Shown: in pieces, positions 33,116-41,357 of the stretch
Layout: each line of letters opens with the position of its first letter
Position numbering within the stretch: the stretch's first letter is position 1
Virus record (IMG/VR): IMGVR_UViG_3300047510_002055
Span: 1 to 52,535 of that record
Reading direction: 5' to 3' (one strand)
Length of the DNA stretch: 52,535 nucleotides
Source of the DNA: a virus
Position numbers and translations under genes: made by a program
The notes under the pieces: generated by a model
Database searches by the model: none
The model's input: only the letters and a program-made list of their open reading frames with translations
Told to the model about the DNA's origin: nothing

Positions 33116-33831
33116 TAGACAGTAAACCTATCTCGTAAAGCGTTATAATTTTGTAAAATTTGTGCTTGTGTCAAGTGTCCATCATAGTATAAAAATACAG
33201 CAATCTTTCCCCAGTATTGTGAACTGGTTCCTACTGCGGTGCTACCATCGTGATATCCACCAATTACGCAAAATCCATTATTAAATGTAGAATTTGCATT
33301 AGTAATTGTATATTCTGTTCCCGATGCGTTCCACTGAAAACTATAGTACGGTGATGTTTGTGCCAGCTTCCATGTTAAACAGTTGAAATTAGTATACGTA
33401 TTTGGTATTGAAGTAACATCTACACCAGAATACAAATACCCCACTGAATTATTGTCGTACATTCCCAATCGGTTTGACCCTGCTTCTACAATTACTTGGT
33501 GGTCACTACTTGCTCCACGTATTAACGTTCTCCACGTAGATGTACTGTTCAAAATACTACTAAATACCATCACGGTTGCAGTTGGTGCGTTTGCTACATC
33601 GGTTAACGCACCTCCGACAACTTTTTTAGCAGTTCCATACGAACCTTCAAAATTCATATGGGCCACTCCGCCTGCAGTTGAGTATGCAGACGCATTTATT
33701 GTAAACGTATGACCGTTTCCGCTAATATCATACCACGATGTACCTGTACCTGGGTATGACCGTGTGTTTCCTGCGTCTAAACATAGTTTTAGTCCATTAG
33801 TTACAATATTGGGACTATAAATCGTTGCCAT
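33115..33831 (-). CDS. LamG/ConA-like lectin domain protein (238 aa)
   Basis: A compact version of the same architecture: IVTNGLKLCLDAGNTRSYPG, GTSWYDISGNGHTF, a LamG sandwich and the end HLTQAQILQNYNALRDRFTV. It follows the S74 fibre gene by 4 nt, so it may form the tip of that fibre or be an alternative adhesin. Confidence 0.8.
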   Translation of the reverse strand: MATIYSPNIVTNGLKLCLDAGNTRSYPGTGTSWYDISGNGHTFTINASAYSTAGGVAHMNFEGSYGTAKKVVGGALTDVANAPTATVMVFSSILNSTSTWRTLIRGASSDHQVIVEAGSNRLGMYDNNSVGYLYSGVDVTSIPNTYTNFNCLTWKLAQTSPYYSFQWNASGTEYTITNANSTFNNGFCVIGGYHDGSTAVGTSSQYWGKIAVFLYYDGHLTQAQILQNYNALRDRFTV

Positions 33832-33835
33832 TCCA

Positions 33836-36800
33836 TTAACCCTTTAAAATATGTTTCTTCAATTCATCAATTTCATCTTGTTGTTTCTTAATTGCTTCAA
33901 TTAACACAGGGACTAACTTTGCGTAGTCCACGGTGAGATAATTATTTCCAGTCTTCGATGTGACTTCACCATTTTCTGATTTGACGGTATCGAATGGTGC
34001 AAGTTTGACCACTTCGGGGAGTACTGCTTGTACTTCTTGTGCACTTAACCCCACTTGGACATTATCGTTGAAATAACCGAAGTCTTTTGCGGTTTGGTTC
34101 CCGACATACTTAAATCCATTCAATGATTTTACAATCTTCATTGGGTCTTCAAAGGTTCCCACTTTGGTCTTTAATCGTTCGTCAGAATAGTATGCGGTGA
34201 TTTCAGATGTTGCTCTGATTTCACCCGTAACCGTAAAGACGTTGGTTGATGCAGCATCTGCTTGTAAGATGGGTACACCCGAAATGTCATTGACTGAGAA
34301 TACCGTTCCCGTCAAACTATCGGTGACTGCGAACAACTGACCAGATGTGCCACGAACGTCAAATTTTGCGGTTGGCGTTGAGGTACCGACGCCGACGTTA
34401 CCAGCCGCCGTAATGCGTAGTTTTTCTGATTTTGTGTTTGCATTTTCTGTTACGAACGCCATATCAGAAGTTGCACTTGCCATTCTAATCCCAACGATTC
34501 TTGCTACCGCTCTTCCGCTGTTTCCACTAACTTGAAGATTTAGTTGTGCAAAACTGTTCACCGTTTCATTTTGATTGGTAACAGTTATACCCGCACCACT
34601 TCCATATTGTCCAGTATCAGATGTAGCGTCAAACGCAGTAGCACTATCTCTCCGAACCTGTAGCGCATCGAGCGGAGCTGTTGTTCCAATACCTACACTT
34701 CCTCCAAGTGTAAATAGTCCATCTTGACTAAATTGAAACTGTGATGCGGCTGCAGTTGCAGTTCCAAAATGTATTCCTAAAGTATCTGTAGTACTTCCTA
34801 CTAAACCAGCTGTACCTTGAAAATAACTTAACCCGTATCCATCTGCATTACCAAAACTCCAAATTCTGTTTCTGGCATTACTTGCATATGTTGCAGTTTG
34901 AAATCCTGTACCCGAGCTTACTATTCCCCCAACCGAGAGGGTTGTACCACTAAACGTAAGATTTGCATCACTCGTTAAAGTAGTTGCTCCAGAGAATAAT
35001 GCTACTCTGTTTGCTGCGCCACCACTAATCGTTCCTGCACCGGACGTACCACTCGTTCCATTTGCCCCAGAGGTACCACTCGTTCCATTTGCCCCAGACG
35101 TACCCGATGTACCGCTTACTCCAGAAGTTCCGTTAGCTCCAGAGGTACCCGATGTACCGTTAGCTCCAGACGTACCTGATGTTCCGCTTGCTCCAGAAGT
35201 ACCGGAAGAACCACTACTACCCGAACTACCTGAACTACCTGAACTGCCCGATGTTCCGTTAGCTCCCGAAGTTCCCGATGTACCAGCTGTTCCCGATGTA
35301 CCAGCGGGAGTTAATGCGAATGATGCGGTACCAAAGAACCCAACACCATTTGAAATTGAACTGGTGAACGAAGATGCTGATACGGTACCTGCGACAGTAA
35401 TTTGTGACCCATTATCAGTGATAATAGAATCACTAAGATGTTCTGCATTTTGACTCTTTGGAATTCTATTTGTAGTTAAAGTAAGTTCATTACCAACACT
35501 ATCAAATGTTTGTGGACCCATCATAAATACAGATGAGGTAACTCCTGCACCCGCTGCTTGTTGGTGAATGAATATCCATTCGTCCTTGAGAGAATCAAAG
35601 AATATTGAACCACTTACTTTTGGTGATGAACCAGAGTCAATTACCGATAGACCACCGAATCTTGTACCAGGTGCTAACGTGTTAACGGTAATAACATTGG
35701 TACCAACATCTAAGGTACTTTGAGAAATGAAACTAATTGATGATGAACCGAATACTGTAAGGTTTTGACTGATGAACAACGAACCAGTAATGGTTTGGTT
35801 TGCAGTAAAGGTATTTGACCCCGTGGTTGCATATGACCCAGTGACGTTTTCCAATGCGGTCAATCGGTTGTTTTGACCAACATCAATCGTCGCAAGAGAA
35901 CTACTAAAGGTTGTATAGTTCGTTGTTGCAGTGATATCAACTTGACTTGAAGCAGACACCGTTCCTACTGGGAGTTGTGTACTACTACTAATGGTTCCCG
36001 TAGGTAAGAACGCGGTAACTTGTGCACTACTGGATACTGTATTTGCGGGAAGAAGTGCGGTTACTTGACCACTACTACTGACTATGCCAACAGAGATATT
36101 ACTAATATCAGCGTATTGAATTTGACTAGAAGCAGATACGGTACCTGCTGGTAATTGTGCTGATGACGAGACAGTACCGCTAGGTAAGAATGCCGTGACT
36201 TGTGCTGAAGATGATACGGTATCTGTTGGGAGATATGTAGTAACTTGTGCCGAACTACTTGCTATTCCTGCGGGAATATTACTTAGCCCAGCATATGAGA
36301 CCTGACTTGATGCGGAAACGGTACCCGCAGGTAATTGTGCGGACGATGAGAAAGTACCTGCGGGTAGTAGTGCAGTTACTTGACCACTACTACTGACAAT
36401 ACCAGCAGGAATATTACTAATATCAGCGTATTGAACTTGACTAGAAGCGGATACTGTGCCTGCAGGAAGCGTTATTGTGACTGTGTTATCGGTTACTGTT
36501 GTGGTGATTCCACTAGCACCAATTACATTTAATGTATCGGTTTTAAGATTTAAGGTATCCCCGCCAGTAGACCCACTAAAAGTAAGTGTAGATGCGATTC
36601 CTGTTAATCCCGACCCATCACCAACAAACGACCCAGTAAACGAGCCTGTATTGATTTGTGCCGAACTACTGACCGTTCCTGCTGGTAGTCCCGATGTAAC
36701 TTGCGCAGAACTACTGACAGTCCCTGCGGGAAGTGAACTAACAATCTGTGCGGAACTAGAAACAACCCCACCACTCAATGCAGTAGTGGGGATACTTCCA

Positions 36801-36841
36801 CTTCGGATTAATATACCAGGAACGCGAGTATTTGAGGACAT
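33836..36841 (-). CDS. Long tail fibre with SSAQV repeats, collagen-like stretch and S74 autochaperone
   Basis: A 1001-residue protein. Residues of about 20-330 are degenerate LPAGTVSSSAQV-type repeats. The middle has a shared module (GLSVIDSGSSPKVSGSIFFD, WIFIHQQAAG). A Gly-Thr-Ser collagen-like stretch spans DNA of about 35034-35312. The C-terminus is a peptidase S74 intramolecular chaperone with YYSDERLKTKVGTF, VGLSAQEVQAVLPEVVKL, NYLTVDYAKLVPVLIEAIKK and a coiled coil. This domain trimerises fibres and usually cleaves itself off. A paralogue lies at 41358-44507. Start supported by a promoter-like motif 33 nt upstream. Confidence 0.88.
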   Translation of the reverse strand: MSSNTRVPGILIRSGSIPTTALSGGVVSSSAQIVSSLPAGTVSSSAQVTSGLPAGTVSSSAQINTGSFTGSFVGDGSGLTGIASTLTFSGSTGGDTLNLKTDTLNVIGASGITTTVTDNTVTITLPAGTVSASSQVQYADISNIPAGIVSSSGQVTALLPAGTFSSSAQLPAGTVSASSQVSYAGLSNIPAGIASSSAQVTTYLPTDTVSSSAQVTAFLPSGTVSSSAQLPAGTVSASSQIQYADISNISVGIVSSSGQVTALLPANTVSSSAQVTAFLPTGTISSSTQLPVGTVSASSQVDITATTNYTTFSSSLATIDVGQNNRLTALENVTGSYATTGSNTFTANQTITGSLFISQNLTVFGSSSISFISQSTLDVGTNVITVNTLAPGTRFGGLSVIDSGSSPKVSGSIFFDSLKDEWIFIHQQAAGAGVTSSVFMMGPQTFDSVGNELTLTTNRIPKSQNAEHLSDSIITDNGSQITVAGTVSASSFTSSISNGVGFFGTASFALTPAGTSGTAGTSGTSGANGTSGSSGSSGSSGSSGSSGTSGASGTSGTSGANGTSGTSGANGTSGVSGTSGTSGANGTSGTSGANGTSGTSGAGTISGGAANRVALFSGATTLTSDANLTFSGTTLSVGGIVSSGTGFQTATYASNARNRIWSFGNADGYGLSYFQGTAGLVGSTTDTLGIHFGTATAAASQFQFSQDGLFTLGGSVGIGTTAPLDALQVRRDSATAFDATSDTGQYGSGAGITVTNQNETVNSFAQLNLQVSGNSGRAVARIVGIRMASATSDMAFVTENANTKSEKLRITAAGNVGVGTSTPTAKFDVRGTSGQLFAVTDSLTGTVFSVNDISGVPILQADAASTNVFTVTGEIRATSEITAYYSDERLKTKVGTFEDPMKIVKSLNGFKYVGNQTAKDFGYFNDNVQVGLSAQEVQAVLPEVVKLAPFDTVKSENGEVTSKTGNNYLTVDYAKLVPVLIEAIKKQQDEIDELKKHILKG
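35034..35312 (-). repeat. Collagen-like GTSGTSG/ANG repeat tract in the first S74 fibre
   Basis: Roughly 90 codons of GTSG, GANG and GSSG units encoded by imperfect 9-18 bp repeats. Same repeat type as in the 41358 gene, so it is a likely site of recombination between the two fibre genes. Ser and Thr occupy most non-Gly positions. Confidence 0.8.
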
Positions 36842-36873
36842 ATTATCTCAAACTAAGGGTGAAACACTACTAA

Positions 36874-36882
36874 CATAAATAT
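36874..36882 (-). promoter_or_regulatory. ATATTTATG promoter-like motif upstream of the 36841 fibre gene
   Basis: An 8/9 match to ATATTTATA on the coding strand, 33 nt from the ATG, in the 53-nt gap after the glycine-rich protein. Confidence 0.45.
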
Positions 36883-36894
36883 CGTTTTTGACCA

Positions 36895-39384
36895 TTAAAC
36901 ACCGAAACGTGACCGTATAGAATTGAAACTTCTTGTTAATTCTTCTTGTGTTAATGTTCTTCTCCATACACGTGCCATTGCGATACGACCTTGCCAACGT
37001 TCACCATCACTCGTTCCATGTCCACCAATTCGTAAGAAATCAAAATCTGTACAATCAGCACATGCTCCGCTAACAGTTTGGAATTGTCCATTTACACAGT
37101 ATAGTATTGAATTGCTTCCATTATATGCCATTGCGACATATACCCATTGGTTAGTAGGTACTGCCATAGTTGATGTATTGCATGGCCAGAATCCTAGGTA
37201 ACGAGTGGTTGGATATACATACAGTGCATCATCTGAAGCTAAGTTTGTTTGGATAATTGCACGATAACCACTTCCTGCGGTATCGTATACCCATGCTTCA
37301 AACGTTGGAGTAGCAACATCACCTGCACTATAATTGGTATCTAAGAAATCATCACTACCGTCAAATGAGAAATACCCACGGTTACCAGAATTATAGGTAA
37401 TACCTACTGGAATTCCTCTAATCTTATTTTTACTTGCGTCACTCCAATCTAAGAATGCAGTTGGTGTAAAAGTACCCGAGGACGTAAAGGTGTGAATGGT
37501 ATATCCACCAGATGAGGTAATAGTACCACCTGTTGCTTTTTGTGACCCATAGTATCTGATGATGACGATTCCAGAACCACCTGCTCCGCCGGTAGAGTAT
37601 GCGTGAGTTCCTCCTCCACCGCCTCCACCAGTATTAGCACCACCTGCGCCACCATTTGAACCTTCCGAGGCACCACCACTTGCTCCAGCGTTCAATCCAG
37701 AACCACCAGACCCAGCACTGTTAGGTGTTGCTCCACCACCACCACCTCCTGCTCCACCACTTGCGCCAGTATTATACCAACCAGACCCTCCACCACCTCC
37801 ACCCCAATAATATGAGGTACCGTTGATGGCAGATAAGAAACCTATACCACCATTTCCAGATTTATAATAGTTACCACCCATACCAGTGCCGCCGGCGCCA
37901 CCACCGCCGCCACCGGTATAATATCCATCACCGTATCCACTAGCGAGGCCACCGCCAAATCCTTGATTTTCTATGCCTTTTGACCCAACACCTGGATTGT
38001 ATGATGAACCTCTACCTCGACCCCACAATGTGGAATCACCACCGCCGCAACCACCATCTTTTCCTTGTGGACCTGCATATGGAGATGTAAAATAATGCCC
38101 ACTACCACCACCGCCTCCACCATATGAGATAAGACCGCCTGGAGTACTATAAAATATATTACCACCGTTTATCGATGAATTGGTTCCGTTTCCTCCAGCA
38201 GAAGGTGGACCTGCATATCCTGTACCACCAACACCACCAGCACCAACCGTAATTGTATATGGTCTGTTTGGGATGAATGGGAGAGACGCTTTATATATTA
38301 CTCCTCCACCCCCACCGCCACCTCCCATATCACACCCACCACCACCACCACCACCGACAATTAATACTTCTGCAGTAGAGCAATCTGTTTGACTGGCGGC
38401 GTCTATAACAAATAGTGCATCATTATTTACATATGTTCCACGGGACGTACCAAATGTGGATGTTCCTGCGGTTCGTAAATGTTTAATAATAACAATCCCC
38501 GACCCACCATTACCACCATTATTATTTCTATTATAATGAGAACCACCACCTCCACCACCACCGGTGTGAGTACCACCACGACCACCTGGAACATTTACTT
38601 GGTCACCACTATATTGTCCACCACCAGGTTGCCCATCTTGAAATCCTGCACCACCAGTAGTGACACTTACCGCGCCACCGCCTCCACCACCAATACCACC
38701 ATTCCCACCGGCGCCACTATATCCAGCACCACCACCGCCACCAGCCCAATAATAAGGACGGCCGAGGATGTTATTTAATACTCCGGCTCCACCGGTTGGT
38801 GGGTTAACACTTCCTGCACCGCCTGCTCCCCCGCCACCACCAGAATAATATTGACCAATACTTCCACCACCAGAGTTACCGTATCCAGTACCACCAGAAG
38901 TTGTATTGGCGGTTACTCCACCGCCACGACCAGTACTACCGTCTGAATATCCAGATGCTCCACCACCAGACCCACCAGAATTCCCGTATCCATTATTAGG
39001 GGTATATCCAAAATATGAACTACCACCATATCCACCACCAACTGCAGTAATTGCACCAAACACGGAATTACCTCCGTTGGTACCGCCAATTTGGAATTGA
39101 TGGAATACACCTTGCCCAGTGGTTCCTCCTGCTGGACCACCAGTTCCTCCTGCGCCTACGGTAACAGTATAATTGGAATTTGCAGTTACACTATAACTTG
39201 AATGATAAACTACACCACCACCGCCGCCACCACCTCCCATATCCATACCACCACCACCGCCACCAGCAACAACAAGAACCTCTACGTTCCCAGAAAAGCC
39301 TGGTGTAAAGGTTCCAGATGTTTTGCATACGTGATATATGTACAAATCATCAAATTGTGTTGATGTGCCCAATGATGTTGGCAT
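36895..39384 (-). CDS. Glycine-rich adhesin with two homologous halves and C-terminal LamG domain
   Basis: An 829-residue protein. Residues 1-310 and about 325-625 are two homologous glycine-rich units. Each begins with VEVLVVAGGGGGG or AEVLIVGGGGGGG, then MGGGGGGGGV(V/I)Y, YT(V/I)TVGAGG, many GGGGG/GSG tracts, and each ends GGSGIVII(K/R). A TFTP segment and a LamG domain (YFSFDGSDDFLDT to FNSIRSRFGV) follow. Gly-rich sandwiches of this kind occur in phage adhesins such as gp38-like tips, where they form polyglycine-II bundles; that comparison is from established families and not tested here. A receptor-binding role is likely. Confidence 0.82.
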   Translation of the reverse strand: MPTSLGTSTQFDDLYIYHVCKTSGTFTPGFSGNVEVLVVAGGGGGGMDMGGGGGGGGVVYHSSYSVTANSNYTVTVGAGGTGGPAGGTTGQGVFHQFQIGGTNGGNSVFGAITAVGGGYGGSSYFGYTPNNGYGNSGGSGGGASGYSDGSTGRGGGVTANTTSGGTGYGNSGGGSIGQYYSGGGGGAGGAGSVNPPTGGAGVLNNILGRPYYWAGGGGGAGYSGAGGNGGIGGGGGGAVSVTTGGAGFQDGQPGGGQYSGDQVNVPGGRGGTHTGGGGGGGSHYNRNNNGGNGGSGIVIIKHLRTAGTSTFGTSRGTYVNNDALFVIDAASQTDCSTAEVLIVGGGGGGGCDMGGGGGGGGVIYKASLPFIPNRPYTITVGAGGVGGTGYAGPPSAGGNGTNSSINGGNIFYSTPGGLISYGGGGGGSGHYFTSPYAGPQGKDGGCGGGDSTLWGRGRGSSYNPGVGSKGIENQGFGGGLASGYGDGYYTGGGGGGAGGTGMGGNYYKSGNGGIGFLSAINGTSYYWGGGGGGSGWYNTGASGGAGGGGGGATPNSAGSGGSGLNAGASGGASEGSNGGAGGANTGGGGGGGTHAYSTGGAGGSGIVIIRYYGSQKATGGTITSSGGYTIHTFTSSGTFTPTAFLDWSDASKNKIRGIPVGITYNSGNRGYFSFDGSDDFLDTNYSAGDVATPTFEAWVYDTAGSGYRAIIQTNLASDDALYVYPTTRYLGFWPCNTSTMAVPTNQWVYVAMAYNGSNSILYCVNGQFQTVSGACADCTDFDFLRIGGHGTSDGERWQGRIAMARVWRRTLTQEELTRSFNSIRSRFGV

Positions 39385-39390
39385 CGTTAA

Positions 39391-39759
39391 TTATGGGCGA
39401 GGTGGGAGTACGCTTGGTGCTTCTACCCAATTATTAATCTTATCGTCCCATCCATAAGTTTTCCCATCAGTTGGTTGTGGGATTGGTGCAACCCAATGAC
39501 AAGTAAATTCATCTAATATCCACGCAGGATGTGTTTTTGGTGGAACAAAGGCATCACGTTCTGCATCATAACTGTATCCAATACCTGCATAATTTTTACG
39601 TAATGGGGTACCACCTTCTGCGTGAACGCCTGCATGTGTATTATATGATGTTTGAATCCACGTTGATGGGTCACCTGCAACACCAGAATCAATAAAATCT
39701 TGTTCTGCGACGATGACTTGGGTGACGATTCCATTTTCTATTTTTGCATAATGTGCCAT
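39391..39759 (-). CDS. Conserved phage hypothetical near fibre genes (122 aa)
   Basis: Starts MAHYAKIENGIVTQVIVAEQ, with YAGIGYSYDAERDAFVPPK, then PAWILDEFTCHWVAPIPQPT and a GKTYGWDDKINNWVE end. The pattern of a short protein with Gly/Tyr motif then Pro-Trp-Asp is familiar from T4-like marine phages near tail fibres. It shares TAATG overlap with the upstream LamG gene. No biochemical function known. Confidence 0.7.
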   Translation of the reverse strand: MAHYAKIENGIVTQVIVAEQDFIDSGVAGDPSTWIQTSYNTHAGVHAEGGTPLRKNYAGIGYSYDAERDAFVPPKTHPAWILDEFTCHWVAPIPQPTDGKTYGWDDKINNWVEAPSVLPPRP

Positions 39760-40427
39760 TATCTATTAAACCTCCCTCTAGTTGTTGCATATTCTCGTGA
39801 AATTACTGTAGCTGACAGTGCTTGTGTATACAATTTTAGTGTACCAATTCTTCCATCGAATGACGCTGCCCACGAACCACCAACTCTGTCCACAGGATTA
39901 TTGTTTCCAGACGATGAATTTGCTACGTTACTATCTAATGCCCCATCCACATACATAGCCATTGTGGAATTACTATTATTAACCCACGTAAGCATGTGCC
40001 AATTACCATCGTTTACGGTTGTTCCTACTCCAAGTTTTTGTGACCATCCACCTTGATATGTCCAGTATACAATTTTTCCAGCATTAATTCCTAACATAGA
40101 ATATACCGGACCACCACTAGCATTAGAAATAACTGAACCATAACCTAGACTGTTGACCGATGTGGTAGTTTTGACCCAAGAAGAAATTGTCCATGGAACA
40201 TTACCATTTCCTAATGTGATATTAGAAATCGCACAGAAATCATTACTTCCGTCGAATGATATACCACCTTCACTAAATGTGGGACCGTTGGTTAATGTAC
40301 CATTATTTCCACTTCTACTTAAGTCAAACCAAGTAGTTCCACTGCCAGGATAACTGTCTGTAGTTCCAGCATCTAAATTAAGTGTAATACTGTCTCGTAT
40401 TGCGTTGGAAGTATAAAATACTGCCAT
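39759..40427 (-). CDS. LamG/ConA-like lectin domain protein (222 aa)
   Basis: AIRDSITLNLDAGTTDSYPG and GTTWFDLSRSGNNGTLTNGP open the domain. ISFDGSNDFCAI, WTISSWVKT, WHMLTWVNNSNSTMAMYVDG and FDGRIGTLKLYTQAL follow, and the protein ends TRGRFNR. It is a LamG_3-type sandwich, paralogous to the proteins at 30407-33831. TAATG-linked to both neighbours. Confidence 0.82.
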   Translation of the reverse strand: MAVFYTSNAIRDSITLNLDAGTTDSYPGSGTTWFDLSRSGNNGTLTNGPTFSEGGISFDGSNDFCAISNITLGNGNVPWTISSWVKTTTSVNSLGYGSVISNASGGPVYSMLGINAGKIVYWTYQGGWSQKLGVGTTVNDGNWHMLTWVNNSNSTMAMYVDGALDSNVANSSSGNNNPVDRVGGSWAASFDGRIGTLKLYTQALSATVISREYATTRGRFNR

Positions 40428-40642
40428 TAGATGAACCTCTCGACTTCTACAATATTAAATTTAGGAATCATCTTCATTTGAGTTTCCCAATCATTGAAAT
40501 ATTCAACATTAATTTGTTCTGGAAATAGTATTATGTTTCTTTGTTCAAAAAGAATATTACCATCCATATCGGTGATTACTTTATCCCAAAAATTATCATG
40601 TCGGATAAATTGTAATTTCATTGGTTTTAATTGTATGTTCAT
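40427..40642 (-). CDS. Small hypothetical protein (71 aa)
   Basis: Begins MNIQLKPMKLQFIRHDNFWD and contains DMDGNILFEQ and VEYFNDWETQMKMIPKFN. No family recognised. It is overlapped by ATGA with the fibrinogen-like gene and by TAATG with the LamG gene, so it is translated in the same unit. Confidence 0.6.
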   Translation of the reverse strand: MNIQLKPMKLQFIRHDNFWDKVITDMDGNILFEQRNIILFPEQINVEYFNDWETQMKMIPKFNIVEVERFI

Positions 40643-41352
40643 TTGATATACACCGCCCCGTATTGATGATTGTCTCCGCCTGAACTATCCCAGTATGGTC
40701 TGTCCGAATATCCACCACCTGCGAAATAGTTACCAGACCAACATGCTCCATACCACCACGGATTATTATTATATAACGTAGAGCAATTTGCTCCGTATAC
40801 GTCTTGGTCGTTATCGTATGTAGTTAGTGAGTATCCGCCAACAGCGTGAAAACTATACATTCCAGGTGCACCTGTACTCGTTTCATCACTTACTGCTGTT
40901 GCTCCACTGAAGGCGTATGTACTAGTAAAATTATCAAATCTCCACCGATATCGTTTCGTGTGTGAACCCGTGCTATTTAGTGCAGTTCCATTTGATGTAG
41001 ACACGAATTGTACTACTGTAACTTTATTTGCCGTTGCTCTCCCTGCCAATCCAGACCACATACTGGTTCCGACCCAGACATTATAATCAGATAATGCACC
41101 AAAGGTTCTATTTGGAGATATAAACCCACTGTTGGTTCTATAGTTTGAGCCGAAGACTGCATTGTTATATGTGAGATTATTCATCCCACCAGTTCCACTA
41201 CGATTGGCAAGGACCAGTACCCATCCACCGCCATCATAGTCTTGGTTCACGTATACGAATGCTTTTCGTCCACTCACAAATACGTTATACCATCCAGACG
41301 GACCCGTTATCTGTGATATACTTGTATAACCTTTACCGTAATATGTTCCCAT
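40639..41352 (-). CDS. Fibrinogen-C-like domain protein (237 aa)
   Basis: Hallmarks of a fibrinogen-related domain: GPSGWYNVFV (17-26), FVYVNQDYDGGGWVLVLANR (32-51, the GGGW core), a YDNDQDVYGANC segment with a possible calcium site DNDQD (180-184), C190 and C204 as the conserved disulfide, and NPWWYGACWSGN (198-209) matching the WWYxxC ligand-pocket motif. The usual N-terminal Cys pair is absent. In animals and some bacteria these domains bind acetylated or sulfated sugars; here a tip adhesin is likely. It lies directly after an S74 fibre gene (5 nt gap). Confidence 0.75.
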   Translation of the reverse strand: MGTYYGKGYTSISQITGPSGWYNVFVSGRKAFVYVNQDYDGGGWVLVLANRSGTGGMNNLTYNNAVFGSNYRTNSGFISPNRTFGALSDYNVWVGTSMWSGLAGRATANKVTVVQFVSTSNGTALNSTGSHTKRYRWRFDNFTSTYAFSGATAVSDETSTGAPGMYSFHAVGGYSLTTYDNDQDVYGANCSTLYNNNPWWYGACWSGNYFAGGGYSDRPYWDSSGGDNHQYGAVYIK

Positions 41353-41357
41353 AACCG

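Noticed and set aside
37449-39140. Several short ORFs on both strands inside the glycine-rich gene
   Set aside because: They come from low-complexity GGN codons read in other frames and have no independent start signals.
40639-41352. Possible diversity-generating retroelement target (fibrinogen-like or lectin-like variable region)
   Set aside because: No reverse transcriptase, template repeat or second copy of the C-terminal region is visible in the window.
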